From an archaeon (GTDB lineage Archaea > Asgardarchaeota > Hermodarchaeia > Hermodarchaeales > Hermodarchaeaceae): a stretch of DNA of 5,706 bases. The stretch is taken from contig JABXGV010000196.1 of the NCBI GenBank assembly GCA_016550485.1, positions 1 to 5,706 on the forward strand, given 5' to 3'. The position numbers and the translations under genes were made by a program. The notes beneath the pieces are model-generated. The model saw nothing but the letters and a program-made list of their open reading frames with translations, searched no databases and was not told the DNA's origin. Positions 1 through 5,151 of the stretch are shown here, piece after piece (position 1 is the stretch's first letter; every line of letters starts with the position of its first letter).

Positions 1-2
1 CA

Positions 3-308
3 ATGGGTTATTCCATCATGCTCCCGGATTGGTTTTTTGGCGTGTTCTTCATTACAATAATGCTAGCCATGACCGTCTATATTGTCGCTGGCAGTATAAG
101 AGGTCGTCTAGGGCATCTCCTTACTGTTTTCCGAAAGGTTGGTGTTATTGTTGGTACACGGTGTGAGGAGTGTAAGCGCACTGGCGAAAGGACATGGGTT
201 AAAGGCGATTTCGTCTTCAAGGAGGAGGGCAAGTGCGCGTGCGGCGGAACCACCTATATCGCGAAAATGTACCTAATGCCCCTCCCACTCAAGGAACCAG
301 ATGAATAA
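3..308 (+). CDS. Small single-span membrane protein with cytoplasmic zinc ribbon, function unknown
   Basis: I do not recognise this 101-residue protein as a named family. Residues about 9-29 form one strongly hydrophobic segment, followed by a basic stretch (R33, R35, R44, K45). By the positive-inside rule the C-terminal part should therefore be cytoplasmic. That part holds Cys54-x2-Cys57 and Cys78-x-Cys80-Gly-Gly, a spacing typical of a zinc ribbon, and ends in an acidic tail. The ATG lies two bases from the window edge, so no ribosome binding site can be seen and the true start may lie upstream; a second in-frame ATG is at 18. The gene converges on alaS with only 18 bases between the stop codons. 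A zinc-ribbon membrane anchor could mediate protein or nucleic acid contacts, but nothing in the sequence shows which. Confidence 0.72.
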   Translation: MGYSIMLPDWFFGVFFITIMLAMTVYIVAGSIRGRLGHLLTVFRKVGVIVGTRCEECKRTGERTWVKGDFVFKEEGKCACGGTTYIAKMYLMPLPLKEPDE

Positions 309-310
309 AT

Positions 311-334
311 CCACCTGAGAATTACTTTAGGTGG
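311..334 (-). terminator. Hairpin at the convergent end of alaS
   Basis: CCACCT at 311-316 and AGGTGG at 329-334 are perfect inverted repeats around a 12-base loop. Read on the minus strand, the hairpin is followed by the T-rich stretch ATTTATT, so it resembles an intrinsic terminator for alaS, whose TAA stop (329-327) lies at the edge of the loop. Read on the plus strand, two G-T wobbles and one A-T pair extend the stem to nine pairs, so it could also act on the zinc-ribbon gene. Archaeal termination relies mostly on U-tracts, so the hairpin role is inferred. Confidence 0.35.
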
Positions 335-2114
335 CAGCTTCAAGAACCCCACGGATACGAAGAGTATTAGCACCAATCCTCTTTTGTTTAGTAATACGGA
401 AAGTACCGAGTACCCCAGTCCTCTTTACGTGAGGTCCACTGCAAATCTCCATTGACACATCGCCTACACTATACACTGTGACTTGGTCCCCATATTTTTC
501 TCCGAACAAGCCAATGGCACCCATTGCGAGTGCCTCTTCGGGTGACATAGTTTCACGCTTGATAGGAAGATCCCTCCTAATCATCTCGTTAACCCACTTC
601 TCTATCTGACGAAGCTCATCCTCGGTGAGCTTACGATCTAGCTGGACATCCAAACGCGTGCGCTCACGTGTAATGTTGCTACCTTTCTGAACTACGTCCT
701 GACCAACAAAACGGCGAAGAGCCTGATGGAGTAGGTGGGTAGCGGTGTGTAGCTGTATTACCTCCTCCGAGTGGTCAGCTAGTCCGCTCTGGAAGCGACC
801 CTGTGCTGCCTCTCGAGATATCTGCCGGTGCCTCTCAAACTCGCTACGAAACTCAGACACATCTACCTCCTGTCCATGTTCTTCGGCGATTTGTACAGTC
901 ATCTCGAGCGGAAATCCATGGGATTGAAAGAGCATGAATGCATCTTTTCCTGTTAACTCTCCCTTCTCTTTGAGGAGTTTCTCGCATATGCGAAGACCTC
1001 GACGCAATGTTGACCGGAAGCGCTTCTCTTCCTTTGCTAACTCGGTAGTTACTCGTTCTTGGCTTCGTTGTAGTTCAGGATAGATACCACCTAATATCTC
1101 TATAACAGTAGGTACAAAATCGCCCAAAAAGGGGCCGTTAATTCTCAACTGGTGTCCTTTACGAATGGCAATCCGCAAAAGCCTGCGTATTACATAACCG
1201 TGTTCTACGTTAGATGGTACCAATCCCTTATCATCGGCTAAAGCCATCACAGAGGAGCGAATGTGGTCAGCTAATATTCGTAATATCACTACTTGTTCTG
1301 GTGCAACCTCGCGGATCCGTGCAATCTTCTTGATTTTATCAATTATTGGGCCTAAGAGGTCAGTTTCATAAACGCTTGGGAGACCGTTAATGACTTGGAG
1401 CGCTCTTTCCACACCCATACCTGTATCCACGTTTTTCTGTCTTAACGTATGATACTCACGTTCGGTGGTCTGGTTATACGCCATAAAGACTAGATTCCAG
1501 ATTTCTATGTATTTCCCACATCCGCATCCCGGGCGGCAGTCAGGTGAACAAGCCTTCAGTCCCACATCGACGAATATCTCTGTATCTGGTCCGCAGGGGC
1601 CAGAGTCCCCCACGGGGCCCCACCAATTCTCTGCTCTGGGAAGAAAGTGAATGCGTTCTCGGGGGATTCCAACTTCCTCCCATATACCTGCCGCCTCTTC
1701 ATCTGGTGGGATTTGATTATCGCCCTCATAAACCGTAACAGATATCTTCTCCTTATCTAATCCTAACCCTTCCGATGAGTTAGTGAGGAACTCCATTGCC
1801 CATTCTATGGCTTCTCGTTTGAAGTAGTCACCTAGTGACCAATTACCCAGCATCTCGAAGAACGTTAAGTGGTGTGTGTCACCTATCTCCTCGATATCAT
1901 CGGTGCGGAAACATTTCTGACAGTTTACAAGTCGTCTACCTTGAGGGTGAGGTTGACCCAAGAGAAAAGGCACTAGCGGATGCATACCTGCTGTAGTGAA
2001 GAGCACGGTAGGGTCCATTTCTGGGATAATCGACGCTGAAGGGAGTACTGCGTGACCCCGCTTTTCAAAGAATTCGAGATATCGTTTCCGGAGTTCCTTT
2101 GCTGTCATCCGCAT
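327..2114 (-). CDS. alaS: Alanyl-tRNA synthetase, short bacterial-type form lacking the C-Ala domain
   Basis: This cytoplasmic class II synthetase charges tRNA-Ala with alanine using ATP. Residue numbers here count from the GTG at 2123. The catalytic core has motif 1 around 25-50, motif 2 around 68-95 (CFRTDDIEEIG and FFEMLGNWS) and motif 3 GMGVER at 235-240. The tRNA-recognition helices span about 250-440. The editing domain that hydrolyses Ser- and Gly-tRNA-Ala has His459-x3-His463 and Cys561-x3-His565. The protein stops soon after this domain, near 590 residues, whereas full-length bacterial enzymes have about 870 and carry a C-Ala/DHHA1 domain. It also lacks the N-terminal Cys-rich extension of archaeal AlaRS, and it resembles the short forms of Patescibacteria. 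A Cys cluster (192, 196, 200, 202) interrupts the core. The ATG at 2114 is chosen because a GAAGTGA lies just upstream. The GTG at 2123 and the ATG at 2108 are alternatives. It is the last gene of the minus-strand block. Confidence 0.93.
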   Translation of the reverse strand: MRMTAKELRKRYLEFFEKRGHAVLPSASIIPEMDPTVLFTTAGMHPLVPFLLGQPHPQGRRLVNCQKCFRTDDIEEIGDTHHLTFFEMLGNWSLGDYFKREAIEWAMEFLTNSSEGLGLDKEKISVTVYEGDNQIPPDEEAAGIWEEVGIPRERIHFLPRAENWWGPVGDSGPCGPDTEIFVDVGLKACSPDCRPGCGCGKYIEIWNLVFMAYNQTTEREYHTLRQKNVDTGMGVERALQVINGLPSVYETDLLGPIIDKIKKIARIREVAPEQVVILRILADHIRSSVMALADDKGLVPSNVEHGYVIRRLLRIAIRKGHQLRINGPFLGDFVPTVIEILGGIYPELQRSQERVTTELAKEEKRFRSTLRRGLRICEKLLKEKGELTGKDAFMLFQSHGFPLEMTVQIAEEHGQEVDVSEFRSEFERHRQISREAAQGRFQSGLADHSEEVIQLHTATHLLHQALRRFVGQDVVQKGSNITRERTRLDVQLDRKLTEDELRQIEKWVNEMIRRDLPIKRETMSPEEALAMGAIGLFGEKYGDQVTVYSVGDVSMEICSGPHVKRTGVLGTFRITKQKRIGANTLRIRGVLEAAT

Positions 2115-2200
2115 TGAGCTCACTTCACTAGTAGGGTATCACCCTCTGTTCTCGGTGTACCCTGACGAGTACTATCTAGTTGGTGTGTACTTCTCCTCAG

Positions 2201-2210
2201 AAATAATAAC
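2201..2210 (-). promoter_or_regulatory. Possible TATA element upstream of alaS
   Basis: On the minus strand GTTATTATTT follows a purine-rich AAAG, which resembles an archaeal BRE plus TATA box. A start point about 25 bases downstream would leave a leader of roughly 65 bases before the alaS start. A GGTGAT at 2143-2138 in that leader is a good anti-16S match but lies 14 bases from the GTG at 2123, which is too far to be a normal ribosome binding site. The element suggests that alaS can be transcribed independently of the two upstream genes; the evidence is weak. Confidence 0.25.
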
Positions 2211-2219
2211 CTTTGGCTC

Positions 2220-2552
2220 TTATCGACGCATCCACTTGACTGCTTCATCATACCCTGCCCATCGTGTACGCCGTGCCAAAAGGAAATAGAGTATAGCCGC
2301 GATGACAAAGGCGGGTATGAAGAGCCAGATGATGTCTCCAGTTACATCGACGGGTGAAGGGTCATCTTCATCTCCTCCACCATAGAACCCTCCTCCCCCT
2401 GCTGGTAGAGTTATCGTATCTGAAGATGGGAAGTAGGGTCCAAGAAGGAAGTATAGAAAACTCGGTATTAGCATGATGCTAACTCCGAGTATGATGCCCA
2501 CTACTAAATAGATGGTGTGCCGTCGATGTCTACGGGAGGAAGCTCGTGACAC
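2220..2552 (-). CDS. Small two-span membrane protein with a Gly-rich acidic outer loop, function unknown
   Basis: I do not recognise this 110-residue protein. The N-terminus is basic (R7, R8, R10, R11). A first hydrophobic span follows at about 13-38, then a polar loop at 41-72 with a run of glycines (51-60 region) and the acidic stretch DEDD. A second span lies at about 73-93 and the tail is again basic (ARRTRW, ending MRR). By the positive-inside rule both ends are cytoplasmic and the loop faces outward. The GTG start at 2552 is supported by AGGTGA at 2564-2559, six bases upstream. It lies 61 bases downstream of the winged-helix membrane protein on the same strand, so co-transcription is likely and a partner or accessory role to that regulator is a reasonable inference. 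There is no enzymatic motif. Confidence 0.75.
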   Translation of the reverse strand: MSRASSRRHRRHTIYLVVGIILGVSIMLIPSFLYFLLGPYFPSSDTITLPAGGGGFYGGGDEDDPSPVDVTGDIIWLFIPAFVIAAILYFLLARRTRWAGYDEAVKWMRR

Positions 2553-2558
2553 TGTTAT

Positions 2559-2564
2559 TCACCT
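2559..2564 (-). promoter_or_regulatory. Ribosome binding site for the two-span membrane protein
   Basis: AGGTGA on the minus strand matches the archaeal 16S tail and ends six bases before the GTG at 2552. It decides this non-ATG start. Confidence 0.6.
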
Positions 2565-2577
2565 TTCTACTTGTATT

Positions 2578-2597
2578 CCATAGTTATTAGACTACGG
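2578..2597 (-). terminator. Intergenic hairpin after the winged-helix gene
   Basis: On the minus strand CCGTAGT (2597-2591) can pair with ACTATGG (2584-2578) around a six-base loop. All seven pairs form if one G-U wobble is allowed. It starts 17 bases after the winged-helix stop codon and ends 14 bases before the next gene's ribosome binding site. No clear U-tract follows, so it may be an mRNA-processing or stability hairpin, or a DNA dyad, rather than a full terminator. Part of the sequence recurs at 5136-5149. Confidence 0.35.
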
Positions 2598-2613
2598 TTT
2601 AGAACAGCCTGAT

Positions 2614-3051
2614 TTATGGTCGTGTACGATGGGCTCTTATTGTTTCGTACCAATTAACTCCAGTGGCGATAATACCGATTAACCATGCGGCAATGTTAGC
2701 CAAGGAAAATGGTTGGGGGTAGAGGAGAGCATAAGTGGCCAACGTGACAGTGAATAACACAGCGTAAAACATATGTCGCGGTAGTGCAAGGCGGCCTATG
2801 AAGATGAACTGCTTCAATACTCCAACCTGCACCACCTCCTCCACTGAATAAACACCGCGGTCACTACGCACCAATCCTAGCTCAACCAGTTTGTCAAGAT
2901 GATACGCGGCTAGACTTGGCGAAGATAGTCCTAGCTTACGCTGTAGCTGCCTTGGACCCACTGGTTCTCGGAAAGACAACAACTCGAAATAGACACGTAG
3001 AGTCCGTCCGCGTAATTCCGATTCTAAATCAGGTTCCCGCTCAGGTTTCAC
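2614..3051 (-). CDS. Winged-helix transcriptional regulator with two C-terminal membrane spans
   Basis: This is a predicted membrane-anchored DNA-binding protein of about 145 residues. Numbering here is from the upstream TTG at 3075, so subtract 8 for the chosen start. Residues 21-80 form an ArsR/MarR-like winged helix. The motif GPRQLQRKLGL (40-50) supplies the second helix, SSPSLAAYHLDKLVELGLV (51-69) the recognition helix, and RSDRGVYSV the wing. Two hydrophobic spans follow at about 101-118 and 123-144, with a short loop between them and a basic tail. Such HTH plus two-span proteins recur in archaea, but their signals are generally not known. The GTG at 3051 is chosen because GAGGGTGG lies nine bases upstream and a TATA box sits about 50 bases upstream. 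The TTG at 3075 has no ribosome binding site. It is transcribed divergently from the phosphorylase and upstream of the two-span protein, so it may control either promoter or sense a membrane signal. Confidence 0.85.
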   Translation of the reverse strand: MKPEREPDLESELRGRTLRVYFELLSFREPVGPRQLQRKLGLSSPSLAAYHLDKLVELGLVRSDRGVYSVEEVVQVGVLKQFIFIGRLALPRHMFYAVLFTVTLATYALLYPQPFSLANIAAWLIGIIATGVNWYETIRAHRTRP

Positions 3052-3060
3052 AGAACAACG

Positions 3061-3068
3061 CCACCCTC
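3061..3068 (-). promoter_or_regulatory. Ribosome binding site that selects the GTG start of the winged-helix gene
   Basis: GAGGGTGG on the minus strand ends nine bases before the GTG at 3051. It lies inside the frame that would open at the TTG at 3075, which argues that translation starts at the GTG and that the eight extra residues are not made. Confidence 0.55.
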
Positions 3069-3100
3069 GGAGCAATTACATGGCTATTCGGGTATGTTGA

Positions 3101-3110
3101 CTTATAAAAT
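3101..3110 (-). promoter_or_regulatory. TATA box of the winged-helix gene
   Basis: The minus strand reads ATTTTATAAG here, a good archaeal TATA box. Transcription would start about 25 bases downstream, near 3080, giving a leader of roughly 29 bases that contains the GAGGGTGG ribosome binding site. I see no other TATA-like sequence close enough on this strand. Confidence 0.5.
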
Positions 3111-3121
3111 CAAGTGATGGG

Positions 3122-3147
3122 GCACCTTAGATGTACTCTAGTGGTGC
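3122..3147. promoter_or_regulatory. Imperfect inverted repeat in the divergent promoter region, possible operator
   Basis: GCACC (3122-3126) and TAGA (3128-3131) are mirrored by TCTA (3137-3140) and GGTGC (3143-3147) around the centre TGTAC, giving nine paired positions with a small asymmetry. The dyad lies between the TATA box of the winged-helix gene and the candidate TATA of the phosphorylase gene, where a regulator could affect both. The neighbouring winged-helix protein is the obvious candidate ligand; this is inference. Confidence 0.35.
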
Positions 3148-3167
3148 TGGATTCGACTACTAAGCTA

Positions 3168-3177
3168 GAAACTTAAG
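3168..3177 (+). promoter_or_regulatory. Candidate BRE/TATA for the phosphorylase gene
   Basis: AGAAACTTAAGA around here fits a purine-rich BRE followed by an A/T-rich TATA-like core. It would place the start point near 3200 and give a leader of about 38 bases with a ribosome binding site. The core is not a classical TTTATA, so the assignment is tentative. Confidence 0.3.
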
Positions 3178-3222
3178 AGCAGAACATACTTCCTACAAAG
3201 AACAGATTAAACGCCTCTGTTC

Positions 3223-3228
3223 GAGGTG
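3223..3228 (+). promoter_or_regulatory. Ribosome binding site that selects the ATG start of the phosphorylase
   Basis: GAGGTG ends nine bases before the ATG at 3238. An upstream in-frame GTG at 3226 overlaps this site and has no ribosome binding site of its own, so the ATG is preferred. Confidence 0.6.
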
Positions 3229-3237
3229 CACTTCATC

Positions 3238-4047
3238 ATGACGTTAATCAAACCCCCTGAGAAAGTGAGCATTGGACTTATCGGTGGCACAGGAGCTTAT
3301 GATCCTAAAGATATCACTGATGTTAAAGAATACAAAATCTACACGCCCTACGGCGCGCCCTCCGACAATGTGATCATCGGCACCCTCAAGGGTCGCCGAA
3401 TCGCCTTCATTCCACGCCATGGCCGCCACCACACAACTCCCCCCCACCTCGTTAACTACCGTGCCAACATTTGGGCCCTAAAATCACTAGGTGTTAAGCG
3501 CCTAATCACAACGGCAGCGGTGGGGAGTCTCCAAGACGACTATAAACCCGGTGAATTAGTTATCACCGATCAGGCCTTTGATTGGACGCGAACTCGGAAA
3601 AAAACCTTCTTCGAAGGTGGTAAAGTCGTCCATGTGTCGCTTGCTGACCCCTTCTGTCCTGATTTACGGAGCTTCATCATTGACAAAGCACGGGCACTCA
3701 AGCTTCCCATTCATGACACGGGTACGTATGTCACAATGGAAGGCCCCCAGTTCTCAACCAAGGCGGAATCCCGTTTTTACCGGAGCCAAGGCTTCCATCT
3801 CATTGGTATGACACTACACCCGGAAGTGAATCTCGCCCGAGAAGCCGAGTTATGTTTTGCCAACATCGCCATGATCACCGATTATGATGTCTATGCTGAC
3901 CGCCCAGTGAGTGCTGAGGAGATTGGTAAAGTGATGGCTGAAAACGTCGAAAAACTCAGGAAACTCCTTGCCGAAGTAATCCCCGACATGTCTGAAAAAC
4001 AAAGCAACTGTGATTGTAATAAGGCCCTCCGCGGTGCTGTGTTTTAA
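3238..4047 (+). CDS. mtnP: S-methyl-5'-thioadenosine phosphorylase, archaeal MTAP II type
   Basis: This cytoplasmic enzyme splits methylthioadenosine with phosphate into adenine and 5-methylthioribose 1-phosphate, recycling the by-product of polyamine synthesis. Related archaeal enzymes also accept adenosine. Numbering is from an in-frame GTG at 3226; subtract 4 for the chosen ATG. The phosphate loop is GGTG (20-23), followed by the RHGRHH segment (64-69) and YRANIWALKSLGV (78-90). The EGPQFSTKAESR segment is at 172-183. IGMTLHPEVNLAREAE (193-208) carries the substrate-contacting Met-Thr. TDYD at 218-221 gives the acidic base-recognition residues typical of 6-aminopurine phosphorylases. The C-terminal Cys262-x-Cys264 matches the CxC of Sulfolobus solfataricus MTAP II, linked there to thermostability. 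At about 269 residues the length is normal. From memory, the match to the Sulfolobus enzyme runs end to end. A kinase gene follows 79 bases downstream on the same strand. Confidence 0.93.
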   Translation: MTLIKPPEKVSIGLIGGTGAYDPKDITDVKEYKIYTPYGAPSDNVIIGTLKGRRIAFIPRHGRHHTTPPHLVNYRANIWALKSLGVKRLITTAAVGSLQDDYKPGELVITDQAFDWTRTRKKTFFEGGKVVHVSLADPFCPDLRSFIIDKARALKLPIHDTGTYVTMEGPQFSTKAESRFYRSQGFHLIGMTLHPEVNLAREAELCFANIAMITDYDVYADRPVSAEEIGKVMAENVEKLRKLLAEVIPDMSEKQSNCDCNKALRGAVF

Positions 4048-4113
4048 GCAATAAACTCAAAAACTAATCCCCTCAGAGAATACACCTCTACTAGTAAACT
4101 AGTGCATTCTGCT

Positions 4114-4118
4114 AGGTG
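4114..4118 (+). promoter_or_regulatory. Ribosome binding site that selects the TTG start of the kinase
   Basis: AGGTG matches the archaeal 16S tail and ends eight bases before the TTG at 4127. No ATG or GTG at a matching spacing opens this frame, and the family's hydrophobic first strand begins directly after the TTG. Confidence 0.55.
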
Positions 4119-4126
4119 GTTTATCA

Positions 4127-5095
4127 TTGGATTTTATTGGATTTGGTGCGGTTCTCTGGGATTCCTTGGTCTATGTGGGTTATTCCTTCCTTGATGAAAT
4201 CGGCATCGTGAAAGGTGGGTACAGAGCCGTTGATTTTCCCACACTAAAGCAACTCCTTGAGCGAATAAACGCTGAAAAGGATAAGAAGGTTATAACAGAC
4301 CCAGGTGGAAGCTGCGCCAATGTTATGTCAAACATTGCCAAGCTAGGATCTAGTGTCACGTTCGTTGGCAAACACGGAGACGACGCTGAAGGCTACAAGT
4401 TCATGAACCTTCTTGAATCTGAGGGCGTTAACACCTATAGCGTGCTTGATAAGGAAAAGCGGACAGGCCAAGTCTTATCGCTAATCACACCAGATAAGGA
4501 TCGAGCATTAATCGCTCATTTAGGCGCAGCCGAAGTTCTACCCGCAGAGGCTATTGACGAAGCTCTGATCCGAAAAGCTGACATCACTCATCTAGAAGGC
4601 TACCTGGTGGCAAATTCGGAGCCTGCTCTTTGGAAGATTTTTGAAGCAGCGGACAAAGTTAGCATCGATTTAGCCGCCGCTACCATTATCCAACAACATA
4701 AACCAGTCCTCCAAAAGCTGATGAAACACCATAGACCATACATCCTTTTTGCCAACGAGTTCGAAGGAAAAGAATTCACAGGAAAGGAGGACTACAGAGA
4801 GATAGTTGAACGGCTATTAGATTACGCTGAAATCGCGGTGCTAACCCTAGGAGAAAAGGGGGCGATAGCTGCCACAAGGAAGGGGGACTACCACTTCGAA
4901 AAGGCTATCAAAACCAATCCAGTTGACACCACAGGAGCTGGTGACTCGTTCTGTGCAGGTTTTCTCCATACCTACCATCGCGAAGGAGATATCGCACTCT
5001 CAGCAAAACTTAGCGTGCAAATTGCTAGTGCCACCATTCGCTATGTTGGTGCTCGTTCCTTCCGGACCTCCCAACTAAAAGATTTATTCGGATAA
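4127..5095 (+). CDS. PfkB-family kinase, adenosine-kinase-like
   Basis: This ribokinase-fold enzyme transfers a phosphate from a nucleotide to a sugar or nucleoside hydroxyl in the cytoplasm. In the 322-residue protein, the first strand is FIGFGAVLWD (3-12). The N-terminal substrate motif is PGGSCANV (59-66), followed by GKHGDD (81-86). The NxxE motif is Asn210-Glu213, and TLGEKGA (240-246) lies in the nucleotide site. DTTGAGD (267-273) forms the anion hole with the catalytic base Asp273. The segments HLGAAEVL (131-138) and LEGYLV (156-161) recall the adenosine-kinase subgroup rather than ribokinase or fructokinase. It lies 79 bases behind the phosphorylase on the same strand, so they may share a transcript, and an adenosine-to-AMP role would suit purine salvage. 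A ribose-1-phosphate or other nucleoside kinase remains possible, as the substrate cannot be read from motifs alone. Confidence 0.88.
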   Translation: MDFIGFGAVLWDSLVYVGYSFLDEIGIVKGGYRAVDFPTLKQLLERINAEKDKKVITDPGGSCANVMSNIAKLGSSVTFVGKHGDDAEGYKFMNLLESEGVNTYSVLDKEKRTGQVLSLITPDKDRALIAHLGAAEVLPAEAIDEALIRKADITHLEGYLVANSEPALWKIFEAADKVSIDLAAATIIQQHKPVLQKLMKHHRPYILFANEFEGKEFTGKEDYREIVERLLDYAEIAVLTLGEKGAIAATRKGDYHFEKAIKTNPVDTTGAGDSFCAGFLHTYHREGDIALSAKLSVQIASATIRYVGARSFRTSQLKDLFG

Positions 5096-5130
5096 GCTGC
5101 TCTTCTCGTACTATCGAAGATGTTCCTAGC

Positions 5131-5151
5131 AAGGTATAGTTAGACTACCTT
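5131..5151. terminator. Hairpin at the convergent end of the kinase and beta-barrel genes
   Basis: AAGG (5131-5134) pairs with CCTT (5148-5151), and TAGT (5137-5140) pairs with ACTA (5144-5147) around a TAG loop, with the two bases at 5135-5136 bulged. Alternatively AAGGTA and TACCTT pair directly around nine bases. The stop codon of the minus-strand gene (5142-5140) lies inside. It could end transcription from either side, but no strong U-tract follows. Confidence 0.3.

Noticed and set aside
745..927. Plus-strand open frame inside alaS
   Set aside because: It is antisense to conserved AlaRS coding sequence and rich in Ser and Cys, as expected of a shadow frame; there is no start signal.
1465..1738. 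Two overlapping plus-strand open frames inside alaS
   Set aside because: Both lie opposite the catalytic core, have Pro/Ser-rich shadow composition and overlap each other in different frames.
2120..2308. Minus-strand open frame of 62 codons bridging the two-span protein and alaS
   Set aside because: Its first third overlaps the two-span gene in another frame, the rest fills the intergenic gap, its composition is low in structure, and no ribosome binding site supports its start.
2916..3107. Plus-strand open frame opposite the winged-helix gene
   Set aside because: The winged-helix motif is clear on the minus strand, and this frame runs through its promoter with no signal of its own.
3244..3447. 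Minus-strand open frame opposite the start of the phosphorylase
   Set aside because: It is antisense to the highly conserved phosphate-binding region of mtnP.
3578..3811. Plus-strand open frame within the phosphorylase in another frame
   Set aside because: It lies entirely within mtnP, which matches its family throughout, and has no ribosome binding site.
4090..4103. Two ACTAGT palindromes separated by AA between the phosphorylase and the kinase
   Set aside because: A two-base loop cannot fold as a simple hairpin, the sites are short, and ACTAGT also occurs at 2127-2132 without an obvious common role.
4048..4126. Riboswitch or small RNA between mtnP and the kinase
   Set aside because: The 79-base gap shows no conserved riboswitch core or stable multi-stem fold that I can recognise.
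4180..4371. Minus-strand open frame opposite the kinase
   Set aside because: It is antisense to the PGGS substrate motif region of a clear PfkB protein.
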